DNA of 64,000 nt from Spisula solida. Its lineage: Eukaryota; Mollusca; Bivalvia; Venerida; Mactridae. The stretch's first letter is position 1. Each line of letters begins with the position of its first letter. The position numbers were made by a program, and so were the translations under genes. Positions 35,646 through 47,909 of the stretch are shown piece by piece. The stretch spans positions 37,576,601-37,640,600 of the forward strand of contig OX365948.1 of assembly GCA_947247005.1 (NCBI GenBank), given 5' to 3'. The notes beneath the pieces are model-generated. The model ran no database searches. It saw only the letters and a program-made list of their open reading frames with translations, and was not told where the DNA came from.

Positions 35646-36380
35646 ACATAAAGGGCCACTCACAACCGATAATTGCCAGCGTCAGTGATCACCAGGTATG
35701 TAATATATGCCTTGACGAAAATAACCACTAAACTCTCGTGATTCTTGGTGAAATAGACGATGGAATACAGCCTTGCATGAATCTGGGTTATATTTATAAC
35801 ATATAATTCGTACAAAGGGGTTTTATGGCCCTGTCAAGTAATTAGAATTTCTGCCTCAGTCGTTAGCTTAAGTCTCTTATCTCTGCCTCTGCGTTAGCAT
35901 TAATATTTAACGCTCTGCCTTTGTCGTTATCATTCGAAAAACAGAACTGCCTATTTCGTTAGCAATTTTTTTGTACCTCGTTCAATTTAAACCTCTGTAT
36001 CTTCACAGAAAATGTACATTTTCAAAAACGGAAACGACAGATATATTGAGGAAGGATTGAAGTTTGTATTCAACGTTTTAGAACTTTAGAACTTTAAAAC
36101 CTGTTTACTCGATTAATATGGCATTTGTGGGCACATAAATTGTCTATACTTATTGTTCATTAATCGCGTCAACGATATATGTAAGTGATCACTCTCACAA
36201 GCAACGCAAAACACATATAAAATAACAAATACTTACCCCACTCTAGTGGCGCAAAACGCGTGTGTCTTTGCCTTCGACATACATAACATAACATAACATA
36301 ACATAACTTTATTCGGCATGATACATATCATATACATATATAGCCAGAACTGCCTTACACACAGCGGGTTGTACGGTGTG
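35645..36380 (-). mobile_element. Element present as an inverted pair, copy 2
   Basis: This is the reverse-orientation match of 23500-24510. It lacks the 23591-23838 insertion but has its own extra about 70 bases at about 36280-36350, ending in ACATAACATAACATAACTTTATT. Outside these insertions the two copies keep long identical blocks. Confidence 0.65.
36280..36350 (-). mobile_element. Short retroelement tail with TTATG repeats
   Basis: Read on the minus strand, the insert is a short piece ending GCCGAATAAAGTTATGTTATG with about four TTATG units. It sits where copy 1 reads GGCAGTTCTGTATGTTGAAG without it. A severely 5'-truncated LINE or SINE insertion with a microsatellite tail is the likely explanation. 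Confidence 0.55.
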
Positions 36381-36389
36381 TTTTGAGAA

Positions 36390-39060
36390 TATCTAAACCA
36401 TCAAAAGAATTCGATGTAAGTCCATATCGTCACTAGAAAATGTTTACCTTTAATGTTTTAGAATGTCCAACGTTCAGGTAAAGAGTTATGCCGTCAAGTA
36501 ACCCGAAATCGTGATATCCTAGTAATCGTTATAGTGGAACTACTTTCAATATCTTTATTGATAGTTTAGTTATGACGTCATTAGCGGTAAAACCGAATGA
36601 AGGAATGTTAAAGTTGACTTTCTAATCCATAAATGAATCAATAGCATTTCATTTACGTAAGAAATAAGATAATTACGCATCCATCGGAAAATGTGTCAAA
36701 TTTTGTAATGCCAAATAGTTCCAAGCGAATTACATTAAAATTATGCCGCATGATCGATTTTATATCATTCTTTTAGCCATCGTCTGTTTGTTTACGCTTT
36801 TCCACTAAAGGTCATCGTCGAAATGGACTGGTTCCTCAATTTATGAATAAAATCAAGGGAGACAAATTATGACGTAATCTTATGGCATGCGGACCCAGCA
36901 CAGTTCATTTTCACGATTGTTTTTCCTTGGAAATTCTTTGTATTATAGACATATTCAGCAATTCACAATATTGTTGCTGATTTTGGCGGTAGATCTGAAT
37001 TTATTTAACGTCATTCGCCACTCAAAATTGATTTTAATTTGTTAAATGGTTCGTAGATTCCTGATCTACCTAGCCTACTACGGATCTATGTTGTGAAAGT
37101 GCGTAGTAATACACATTTCTATTGCGGTCTTATTTAGTTCCTTAATTATTCGTTTAAATTGCAAATTTGTAACAGATTGCACTTTTTATGGCATACGGAA
37201 TATTAAGTTTAGAAGTATGCTACGTTCAAGGTGTAAACTCGATCATACGTAATTTTACGACAATAAGTTCAAAGGTCACGATTTCAGGTATACGGGTGTT
37301 TTCTTATGCACACTCCAGTGACGTCATTAAATGGTCGGCATTCGCGATAATTGTCGAATAATTGTTTTTGACACTGCTTGTATCTGTTTTCTTAATAATT
37401 TTTCTTCATTTTGATACTTTTATAATCTCAAGATTATGTGCATTTGATCATTTATCGCCCGTTATACCCTTACCCTAAGGAAAACCGGTGACTCGACGGT
37501 ACATATTACCAAGTTGTCAAAACTAACTTTGGCACGTTATATCTTGTACTAAACTTCACACAAACAAGCGGTACCTCACTTGTATTCGAATATATTTGAA
37601 CATTTGCTTTGTTCATACTTACACTATATAAATGAATAACTCTTTTGAAACTTGAATTGTGATGTGTGGGGAAACACATGCATAACTGTTTGGTTTATAC
37701 ATATATTTTACTTTCATATAAAGATAGTAGGATAGGATAAGGCTCCAATATACTATCTAAATCAAAGGGTCTGTATAAAGACTACCTAACCCTGGTGATC
37801 ATGTCTAGTGAGACAGCGCTCCGTTGTGTACATTTATGAGTTGCTAATAATACTGCAGTTTGACTAAAATTGTTTACGGAACAGCTTATCGAAATTAGGT
37901 TATTTTATCTTTATTTGTTAACAATGCAATTGTTTTCAAGGGGCGTATGTTAATTTAAATTATTTATTGCATGGCTGATAAATTGATTACAGCGTTAACT
38001 TTGCTAACTAAGCAATTAACTTTAATCAACCTCTGTAACATGTGTCCTATACTATAGGACAAGTAATTAGGAAACAAGTCTTTACAACTTATATTTATCT
38101 CTCCCGCCACACCGTTCCTCGTATTACAGTATTTAATACCATGAGGACATGAGTGCAGACTAGAAAACATAGCGGGAATAATAAGATAGGGAAACGGATG
38201 AGAAAATTGATCTGGCAAGGTGAAAAGCGAACCCCATAAATTCTGCCGCCAAGATAAACTTCCCCATCGACGTACTATTTACCCAGACACTTTAACTTGC
38301 ATAGTAAGGGGAACAAACTCATGGTACTATTGTTACTTTTTCAATGACGAAGGCCAAATGTCATTAACTACTTAGTGACGTCACAAAACGATCATCATAC
38401 CCTCGTGGAGATGGATAACATCAGGAATGAGGTGTCGAGAGTGATAACGGGAGCACATCACCGAGGCAAGAAATGCTCAGTGGGACCTAGGCTTAAACGG
38501 TCACCAGCCAGATCATTCAAATCCGCCTACCTCACCCTCGGTATCACTCGCTCTAATTTCGACGGTACCCCGATCATCAACATATTCGAAGTTGTCGTCC
38601 TTTACAAACTACCATCATTTGTTATATAGGTTGGAGAATTGAATACTGGTCAAATGTTTACCTAGTCTTTGCCTAATCAAGATGCCAGTAATGTACTAGT
38701 CGTTTAGTTTCTTACCTGTCTGGTTGTTTGAAGTACAATGTACTAACATTTGCACCTTTTGTGGTTCGTTTAATTGATTTTTAATTGATGCTAACCAATC
38801 AGTGGCAATATTAAGACTATTTTAGTGTTTGATGTCGTTTAATGGAATATTCGTCGGTATAGTTTTTTATCGGGACTGGTTAAATGTGGTGGCTAAATGA
38901 CGAACAGAAATGCCATGTGATACATAGATAAGTTCATGAAACACGTCTTTGTTTTGTTTATACTGTCTTATTTGTAAGGTTGTCTGGAAGGTAAGTTTGA
39001 GATTGGGTGCACCCTGAATTCAGTTTATAAAAGATGCTAACAAATTACTAATAGACAGGG
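36390..39060. other. No gene recognised
   Basis: Mostly AT-rich unique-looking sequence. A GC-richer patch at 38390-38600 is open for 84 codons on the plus strand but shows no domain, splice partner or repeat. It could be a decayed exon on either strand. Confidence 0.45.
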
Positions 39061-39066
39061 AAAGCA

Positions 39067-42000
39067 GAAACAACAGAGCACAAACGGCATACAGAAACAA
39101 CAGAGCACAAACGGCATACAGAAACAACAGAGCACAAAAGGCATACAGAAACAACAAAACACGGAAGGTATGCAGAAACAACACAACATGGAAGGCATGC
39201 AGTAACAACAGAGCATGGAAGGCATGCAGAAACAACAATACACGAAAGGTATGCAGAAACAACAAAACACGGAAGGTATGCAGAAACAACAAAATACGGA
39301 ATGTATGCAGAAACAACAAAACACGGAAGGTATGCAGAAACAACACAGCATGGAAGGCATGCAGTAACAACAAAACACGAAAGGTATTCAGAAACAACAA
39401 AACACGGAAGGTATGCAGAAACAACACAGCATGGAAGGCATGCAGTAACAACAAAACACGAAAGGTATGCAGAAACAACAAAACACGAAAGGTATGCAGA
39501 AACAACAAAACACGGAAGGTATGCAGAAACAACAAAACACGGAAGGTATGCAGAAACAACACAGCATGGAAGGCATGCAGTAACAACAAAACACGAAAGG
39601 TATGCAGAAACAACAAAACACGGAAGGTATGCAGAAACAACACAGCATGGAAGGCATGCAGTAACAACAAAACACGAAAGGTATGCAGAAACAACAAAAC
39701 ACGAAAGGTATGCAGAAACAACAAAACACGGAAGGTATGCAGAAACAACAAAACACGGAAGGTATGCAGAAACAACACAGCATGGAAGGCATGCAGTAAC
39801 AACAAAACACGAAAGGTATGCAGAAACAACAAAACATGGAAGGTATGCAGAAACAACACAGCATGGAAGGCATGCAGTAACAACAAAACACGAAAGGTAT
39901 GCAGAAACAACAAAACACGAAAGGTATGCAGAAACAACAAAACACGGAAGGTATGCAGAAACAACACAGCATGGAAGGCATCCAGTAACAACAAAACACG
40001 AAAGGTATGCAGAAACAACAAAACACGGAAGATATGCAGAAACAACACAGCATGGAAGGCATGCAGTAACAACAAAACACGAAAGGTATGCAGAAACAAC
40101 ACAGCATGGAAGGCATGCAGAAGCTACAGAGCATGGATGGCATGCAAAAAATAAGATAGTACAAAATGCATACAGAAACAAGAGAGCACAAGATAGTACA
40201 AAAGGCATACAGAAACAAGAGAGCACAAAAGGCATACAGAAACAAGAGAGCACAAAAGGCATACAGAAACAAGAGAGCACAAAAGGCATACAGAAACAAG
40301 AGAGCACAAAAGGCATACAGAAACAAGAGAGCACAAAAGGCATGCAGAAACAAGAGAGCACAAAAGGCATGCAGAAACAAGAAAGCACAAAAGGAATACA
40401 GAAACAAGAGAGCACAAAAGGCATACAGAAACAAGAGAGCACGAAAGGCATACAGAAACAAGAGAGCACAAAAGGCATACAGAAACAAGAGAGCACGAAA
40501 TGCATACAGAAACAAGAGAGCACAAAAGGCATGCAGAAACAACAAAACACGGAAGGCATGCAGAAACAACAACACATGAAAGGTATGCAGAAACAACAAA
40601 ACACGAAATGCATACAGAAACAAGAGAGCACAAAAGGTATGCAGAAACAACAAAACACGAAAGGCATGCAGAAACAACAACACATGAAAGGTATGCAGAA
40701 ACAACAAAACACGAAATTCATGCAGAAACAACAAAACACGAAAGGCATACATAAACAACAAAACACGAAAGGTATGCAGAAACAACAAAACACGAAATTC
40801 ATGCAGAAACAACAAAACACGAAAGGCATGCAGAAACAACAAAACACGAAAGGCATGCAGAAACAACAAAACACGAAATTCATGCAGAAACAACAAAACA
40901 CGAAAGGCATGCAGAAACAACAAAACACAAAAGGCATGCAGAAACAACAAAACACGAAATTCATGCAGAAACAACAAAACACGAAAGGCATGCAGAAACA
41001 ACAACACACGAAAGGTATGCAGAAACAACAAAACACGAAATTCATGCAGAAACAACAAAACACGAAAGGCATGCAGAAACAACTCTACACAAAAGGCATA
41101 CAGAAACAAAAGTGTACACAAGGCATACAGAAACAACAAAACACGAAAGGCATGCAGAAACAACAAAACACGAAATTCATGCAGAAACAACAAAACACGA
41201 AAGGCATGCAGAAACAACAAAACACGGAGGGTATGCAGCAACAACAAAACACGAAAGGCATGCAGAAACCACAAAACGCGGAAGGTATGCAGAAACAACA
41301 AAACACGAAAGGTATGCAGAAACAACAAAACACGGAAGGTATGCAGAAACAACAAAACATGGAAGTCATGCAGTAACAACAAAACACGGAGGGTTTGCAG
41401 AAACAACAAAACACAAAAGGCATGCAGAAACAACAAAACACGGAAGGTATGCAGAAATAACAAAACATGAAAGGTATGCAGAAACAACAAAACACGAAAG
41501 GCATGCAGAAACAACAAAACACGAAAGGCATACATAAACAACAAAACACGAAAGGTATGCAGAAACAACAAAACACGAAATTCATGCAGAAACAACAAAA
41601 CACGAAAGGCATGCAGAAACAACAAAACACGAAATGTATGCAGAAACAACAAAACACGAAATTCATGCAGAAACAACAAAACACGAAAGGCATGCAGAAA
41701 CAACAAAACATAAAAGGCATGCAGAAACAACAAAATACGAAATTCATGCAGAAACAAAAAAACACGAAAGGCATGCAGAAACAACAACACACGAAAGGTA
41801 TGCAGAAACAACAAAACACGAAATTCATGCAGAAACAACAAAACACGAAAGGCATGCAGAAACAACACTACACAAAAGGCATACAGAAACAAAAGTGTAC
41901 AAAAGGCATGCAGAAACAACAAAACACGAAATTCATGCAGAAACAACAAAACACGAAAGGCATGCAGAAACAACAAAACACGAAAGGTATGCAGAAACAA

Positions 42001-43068
42001 GAGAGTACAAAAGGCATGCAGAAACAACAAAACACGAAAGGTATGCAGAAACAACAAAACACGGAGGGTATGCAGCAACAACAAAACACGAAAGGCATGC
42101 AGAAACAACAAAACGCGGAAGGTATGCAGAAACAACAAAACACGAAAGGTATGCAGAAACAACAAAACACGAAAGGTATGCAGAAACAACAAAACACGGA
42201 AGGTATGCAGAAACAACAAAACATGGAAGGCATGCAGTAACAACAAAACACGGAGGGTATGCAGAAACAACAAAACACGAAAGGCATGCAGAAACAACAA
42301 AACACGAAAGGCATGCAGAAACAACAAAACACGAAAGGTATGCAGAAACAACAAAACACGAAATTCATGCAGAAACAACAAAACACGAAGGCATGCAGAA
42401 ACAACAAAACACGAAAGGCATGCAGAAACAACAAAACACGAAAGGTATGCAGAAACAACAAAACACGAAATTCATGCAGAAACAACAAAACACGAAAGGC
42501 ATGCAGAAACAACAACACACGAAAGGTATGCAGAAACAACAAAACACGAAAGGCATGCAGAAACACCAAAACACAAAAGGCATACAGAAACAAGAGAGTA
42601 CAAAAGGCATACAGAAACAACAAAACACGAAAGGCATGCAGAAACAACAAAACACGAAATTCATGCAGAAACAACAAAACACGGAAGGCATGCAGAAACA
42701 ACAAAACACGAAAGGTATGCAGAAACAAGAGAGTACAAAAGGCATGCAGTAACAACAAAACACGAAAGGTATGCAGAAACAACAAAACACGGAGGGTATG
42801 CAGCAACAACAAAACACGAAAGGCATGCAGAAACAACAAAACGCGGAAGGTATGCAGAAACAACAAAACACGAAAGGTATGCAGAAACAACAAAACACGG
42901 AAGGTATGCAGAAACAACAAAACACGGAAGGTATGCAGAAACAACAAAACACGGAAGGTATGCAGAACAACAAAACACGAAAGGTATGCAGAAACAACAA
43001 AACACGGAAGGCATGCAGAAACAACAAAACACGGAAGGTATGCAGAAACAACAAAACACGAAAGGTAC
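39067..43068. repeat. 4 kb minisatellite of a 27-bp unit, about 148 copies
   Basis: The unit is AAAGGYATGCAGAAACAACA plus AAACACG, repeated head to tail. Three blocks differ in variants. About 39067-40150 mixes units ending GCAGTAACAAC with AAACACGGAA and AAACACGAAA types in higher-order groups. About 40160-40530 is nearly pure GAGAGCACAAAAGGCATACA units. About 40540-43068 mixes ACGAAATTCATGCAG and ACGAAAGGCATGCAG units with long duplicated blocks. The period is a multiple of three, so frames on both strands are open for 400 to 1000 codons. The encoded peptides are low-complexity (Gln/Asn/Lys-rich on plus; Cys/Phe-rich on minus) and are best read as repeat artefacts. Confidence 0.95.
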
Positions 43069-43585
43069 AAATATAACACACAGATCTAAAGTCACAAGGA
43101 CAAACATAAACGTGGACCAGAAAAAAATAAGTCGCAAGTGACATTTCCCACTTTCCATATCAAAACGGAAGCCTAACTAGGTAATAAAGATTAAGCTGTA
43201 TGTGTTTGTTGTATATAATTTCTGTTCGTGTGCTCCTGTGCGTATGTGGCTATTTATTTTCTGATTATACACTATTATATATTCCACTGGCTTTATTTTC
43301 TTGACCACATACAATATCAATGGCTAATTTCTTCCTCCACTATGTGCTTGCCCTTTAAATATACATGCACTAATCCAACGGGCGTGGTTTCATTGGAATG
43401 TAATAATTCTATTGACTTTTTCTTATGTCCATGGTTCAAAATGAAACAAATCATGCTCGAATAAATTTGCGGTTTAATGGTCTATAACATAATATGCATG
43501 TTAATAATGAACAAGAAGCAAAAAGCGTACTCGTCAATTAACTTTAGAATACTCAACATGATTAAATGCATGTTTGCATAAAAAG
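43069..43585. other. Gap between minisatellite and lectin exon
   Basis: About 500 bases with no recognised feature. It would be the 3' flank or untranslated region of lectin gene E on the minus strand. Confidence 0.5.
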
Positions 43586-46500
43586 TTACTTTTTACAAAT
43601 CGGTCTAAACTTGTTTCTGCAAGGTTCATCTACGAACTTGTTGTCAAAGCCTGCCCAGATTGCTCCGCAGTTGGATACTCTTCCATTGTTTGGCTGCCTG
43701 GCACCCCATTCCAAGAATGTAACTTTATCATCTGTGTCGACCCATCTCCATACACCTTCAACCTCTTTGTCATTTATTCCAATCCAAAACTTCTCGGCTA
43801 ATACAAAATATTATGTAACTATTATCATACTAAGTAGATCTATAGTCCAGTTAGGATATTTTGACAGTGACGTTGCAGTTTATGTGTACGCAAAAATCAC
43901 AATCATTGTCTAAACAGGTAGAGCGAAGTTTAGTATGTTAGTTTAGCATTGAAAGTATAGTTGTTTGTGCAGTATAAGCCTTAATAATTGGTTTTACACC
44001 GTTATAGTGGACTCGACCGCTGCGTCACTGGATTTTTATCCTGACTGGACTATAGACTTAACAAAAATTATAAGTACACACGTGTTTATTTACCTATAGC
44101 ACAGTCAATACGTGTTTGATATTGCTGAAAATTTTAAAATATGTAGTTTGGGTGTGTGGCATAACAATACAACTGATGTTCTTAACATCTGATTAGAATT
44201 GTCATAAAAAGAATTAACAAATGATGACATGAGCAGAATCTAAAGTCACACATTTTGCCGTATGTTCATGGGATGTTTGTCAGGTTGCTAATGCGGCTAT
44301 GTGCCAGATTGGTTGATAAATGCGTTTTCAAGTGTATGCACGTATCACGGAGACAGAAATAGAGAACACAACGATAAGAACAAAGCCAAATTTAGGTTTA
44401 GAAATACCGACTTTGGCATAAAAAAAAGCAATTTCCAACAGGGTTAACTCCCCTTGATCATAAGAATAAAAATATCTTTTAAAAGTGAATAACCACCATT
44501 TTGTTGAGTGAAAAATCTAATCATTTTGTGTTTTTTTAATTTGACGATATATCTAATATTCGAATTTACCATACATAAAATATTTGCACCTACGGGTCAA
44601 TTTCTCGGTAATTTTACGGTTGTTGATGTTTAATGGTTCAATGAACCGCTGTATTCATTTTGAAGAAATACTTTATTAATCTAGTCCCGTGTTAGTCAAC
44701 ACACAATTACATGCAAAAATAATAATAAATAAGAATGTTATAATGCTAAAACAACGAGTGTAGTTATATTTTTTGCTGAGTGTAATAATCAATATTTTGA
44801 TCTGACAAATCGGATTTGATTTGAAATATTTTTACTCATGTTCAATAAGCTGAGACATAACTAGCTTTCAAAAAAGTTTGCCTGTATAGGGTATAAATAC
44901 CGGACTAACCAAGCACTCAGGGGTGCGCGTCATATCCAAGTACAGCAATGCCAGGCTGTATGGTATACCACAGGAACTAGCATAACTTAAAATTTTTTTT
45001 TGAAAAAATAATTTTTTTTTTGGATTTTTTTTTTCACTAGGGCTACTGTAGAGCGAGCCAGTATCAATAAATAGAGGATATCACATTAGTGTCTATCCAT
45101 AATGGATTTATTAAACGAGTTGAATAAAATAATAAAATGCGAGGCTCTGCCGAGCATTTTATCGATTTTTTCATCGAGTTTAATAAAACAAATGTGGAAA
45201 GTCACAAATGTTATGTTCTTTTTATCACATGTTAGCCTTTTCCGACCGAAACATAAAAAGACTACTTATTTTTCACTATAATAAACGCGCAACTTTGACG
45301 ACGTCGCCTATCCTTTGAATGACGTCGCGTGATAGCTTTATTACATAGAGGATATTTGTTGATTTTGGTGTAAGATCGTATTTTATTTCATTGAGTGATC
45401 ACAGAAAATCAATAGCCACGAGTGAAAATATAATTTTATGTGATCACGAGTGAAAAAAAATTGATCTTTCACCAAAAATCAACAAATTTTCTGTTTATTA
45501 TATGCTTTAATTTCTCTTAAAAGTGTACCGTAATTGGCTTAATTGGAAAAATCACGGCGAAATTGGAACGTCACGACGTGACAATTGTGACGTCATGATG
45601 ACGTAACGTACATTTTAAAGCCCGGCGCCGTTGACGTTACGTTACTTTTTCTGAACGATACTGGAACCAGCTTCTCAAACAGTGAAAATAACAAAGTGGT
45701 AATTTCACTGTTATTTTCACTGTTATTTTCACTGAAAAATCTCCGTAATCCATAGAAAGCAAATAATAAATAGAGGATATTTGTTTGTTTTGATTGAATA
45801 TGGTTTATATCTCATCGTGTAGTGATAAAATTCAATATTTTCAAGAGCGCGTAGCGCGAGTGAAAATATTAAAATTTTATCACTACAAGATGAGATATTA
45901 ACCATATTCAATCAAAACAAACAAATATTCTATTTATTTAATGCTTATATGGTGTCAAAACTGGTACTATTTATGCCAAATTACCACTGTGGTTAGGCTA
46001 CGTATGAATATGTTATTCCATTCATATTTTTCACTTCAAAATCCGCCATCTTGGATTATGGTGAATAGGTGAAAACGACTTTTTTGAGAATTTTGCATTA
46101 AATCATACACCAACTTGTAGGAAATTGTCTAACTAAGAATAAAAACCCCCACATGACATGTTTCCGTTCAGTAATAAAAAAGTTACAGACATGTTGGGTT
46201 GAGATTTTGGTAAATTAAAGTAGTCCCTGTGAAGGGGCGGAGCTTATATCAGTCACATTGTAGGTGATAACCAGTGACTGATATAGGTTTTATTTCACTG
46301 ATAGAACTCCATATCTCACCAGTAAGCATTAAATAAACTAGTGTATTATCAAAAATAAATAATGGCTTTATAACGCTACCGCGACGTCAAACATGTGATA
46401 AATATATTTTAATAGCTCTACAGAATTTTTTTTTTTAAGTTATGCAAGTTCCTGTTGGTATACTTACCATCACATAGTACATCCTTTTTTCCCCCTATAT

Positions 46501-47421
46501 GTATTGATCACCACCTCGTCAGCCATCCAAGCCGATGGGATAGTAACTATCACGTAGTACAGCCATAACAGGCTCTTAGGGGTACTTACTACCACCACCA
46601 AGTACATCCACCCATTGACCTACAGGTGAACTCACTACCGTTAATTAAAGTCACCTTGTCACTAAGACGAGAAGTTCATCAGCTCCAAGTACAGCCATTC
46701 CAGTCCCTACAGGGTACCTAACACGACTGATCAGTACTTACGTGCTCTAACACCAGCTGCTGAGAACTTCTCCACATGGAGAGGACTTGGATATTACATG
46801 AACGACCCAGTATATAACCCGAATTATTCGGAGTTACATGTCGGTGGTCCTATCCTCATGCCCGGTAATGTTTAATACATAAGCTCAAGATTATTATATA
46901 TAGTGTCAGAGCGATGTGTGTTTGGAATAGTCATTGTGTACCATTGATTATGTATGTGCCTTCATACAACCTAATGTCAAATAAAATACATTACACCAAC
47001 TACAACTTTAGGACAAATTAAAAAAAACATTTCGTTGTTCTTTTTATAAGGAATGAAAATGACCAACGATGACACACACAGTACGCATCGTAATAAGAAG
47101 GAACATTAGAATATTAAACAATATTAAACAAATTGAAACAGGCTCTTTCGTACAAAATAAAATGTATGTATAACTCACAGTATAGGTAGTTTGCAGTAAA
47201 ATAAAGCGTATAATGAGATACTAGTAATTTTCACTTTAATTAAGCAGTTTGTTTTACAACAAACAACCTACAATACGTGTAAGTTTGTAAAGATGACGCT
47301 GCACCGTCTTTAACGGTACTCTATACTCACCAGACAACTGAGTCACGTGATCCTTGATGAATTCATTCTCATCACTGCTGTGTATACTGACAAGATGGCC
47401 ATCATGACTTACACATAAATT
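43586..47421 (-). CDS. C-type lectin gene E, exons 3 and 4 (partial, diverged)
   Basis: Exon 3 is 47421-47331 (91 nt) and exon 4 is 43797-43586 (212 nt, ends TAA). Lengths, phases (0 to 1) and AG/GT borders match genes B to D. Exon 3 encodes LCVSHDGHLVSIHSSDENEF, the region of the third lectin Cys. Exon 4 encodes FWIGINDKEVEGVWRWVDTD, then a QPN motif where B to D have EPN, NCGAIWAG, FVDEPC and a final CKK. The three exon-4 Cys are present. QPN instead of EPN may change sugar preference, which is inference. No exon 1 or 2 was found between 47.4 and 64 kb, so they lie outside, are much diverged, or are lost. The intron holds nested transposons. Confidence 0.75.
43841..44010. repeat. Intronic repeat, pair with 47670-47840 (copy 1)
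   Basis: Shared blocks include GTTTATGTGTACRCARAARATC, a GTTTAGCATTGA word and ATAATTGGTTTTACACCGT. The copy at 47670-47840 is in the same orientation. It is either a dispersed repeat or part of an internal duplication of the gene E exon 3-4 region. Confidence 0.6.
44275..44350 (-). pseudogene. Possible decayed second copy of lectin exon 3
   Basis: On the minus strand the words VHTLENAFINQ resemble the lectin pattern VSIxTxxENxFI, about 500 bases upstream of exon 4, the spacing seen in genes C and D. Stops follow soon after and no clean splice borders remain. It may be the original exon 3 replaced by the intact one at 47331-47421. Chance similarity is possible. Confidence 0.3.
44400..44515 (-). 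repeat. Dispersed repeat, inverted copy of 121-230
   Basis: The reverse complement carries ATCAAGGGGAGTTAACC with the same flanking T-rich and AAAGTCGG words as at 121-230. Confidence 0.55.
45354..45500. repeat. Hairpin element 1 (TAGAGGATATTTGTTGATTT)
   Basis: ATTTGTTGATTTTGGTG and CACCAAAAATCAACAAAT pair as arms, with an inner ATCACGAGTGAAAA/TTTTCACTCGTGGCTA-like pairing. The total is about 145 bases, and transcripts across it would fold. Confidence 0.65.
45772..45937. repeat. Hairpin element 2, near-perfect palindrome of about 165 bases
   Basis: The outer arms read AATAGAGGATATTTGTTTGT and ACAAACAAATATTCTATT. The palindrome continues through TTTTGATTGAATATGGTT and ATCTCATCGTGTAGTGATAA to a small GAGCGCGTAGCGCGAG loop. 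It shares the TAGAGGATAT start with elements at 7343, 45073 and 45354. Confidence 0.75.
46463..47330. other. Intronic stretch without recognised gene
   Basis: Sequence with repeated CCAAGTACAGCCAT / AAGTACATCCA words (about 46550-46730). Related CCAAGTACAGCAATGCCAG lies left of the nested element (about 44937), so the nested element probably inserted into this older repeat. No exon was seen. Confidence 0.4.
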
Positions 47422-47669
47422 CTGAATACATAAAGATACACGAAACTAGATAGTCATTTATAAAACTTGAAGTGTGTATGAATTGAGAATGTAGTCATAT
47501 GGTACAACATCAGTCACATGAGATTTGGATGCCTGATAAGTATATGTAGTGGTCACATCTTGAAAATTGGATGCTTGTATTTACCATCCACAGGCATCCA
47601 ATTCTCGTATGACTCCACTTGACACTCGTATCGTTAGACATACAGTTCATGTGCGGCAGACATTGGGTC

Positions 47670-47840
47670 CATGGTATAATCCAGCTAGGATCTGGTGACA
47701 GTGACGTAGCCGTTTATGTGTACACAGAAGATCACAACAATTGTCTGAATAGGTAGTGCGAATATAGTTTGTAAGTTTAGCATTGACATTATGGCTGTAT
47801 CAGTTTAAGCCTTTATAATTGGTTTTACACCGTAATAACG
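47670..47840. repeat. Intronic repeat, pair with 43841-44010 (copy 2)
   Basis: Same orientation and order of blocks as 43841-44010, ending ATAATTGGTTTTACACCGTA. It stands just left of the 10-bp duplication of the large element. Confidence 0.6.
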
Positions 47841-47899
47841 GTGTCTCATGAAAAACACAAGTTCTATGAATTTTACAAGTTTAACGAAGTGCGCATGCG

Positions 47900-47909
47900 C
47901 GAACGGTTG
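47900..47909. repeat. 10-bp target duplication, left (CGAACGGTTG)
   Basis: It is identical to 54391-54400 and borders the inverted termini of the 47910-54390 element. Confidence 0.85.

Larger units (their letters stand above)
44958..46462. mobile_element. Nested element with GGTATACCA-CAGGAACT ends
   Basis: The left GGTATACCACAGGAACTAGC and the right end, read in reverse as GTATACCAACAGGAACTTGC, are inverted termini. Both are followed by ATAACTTAAAA and long A/T tracts. Inside is a relative of the 7338-7655 element, itself split near ATAGCTTTATTACA by about 1 kb holding two hairpin elements. The result is at least three layers of insertion. No coding region is seen. Confidence 0.6.

Noticed and set aside
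38375..38629. Possible 84-residue protein
   Set aside because: No domain, repeat, splice partner or paralogue was visible, and both strands are partly open, so it could be a chance frame.
39048..43158. Very long open frames (up to about 1000 codons) on both strands
   Set aside because: They follow from a stop-free 27-base unit. Opposite-strand and overlapping frames are equally open, the peptides are pure low-complexity repeats, and no start context or splice sites support them.
45000..45050. A/T tracts as a promoter or origin
   Set aside because: They belong to the inverted ends of the nested element and match the opposite end at about 46425.
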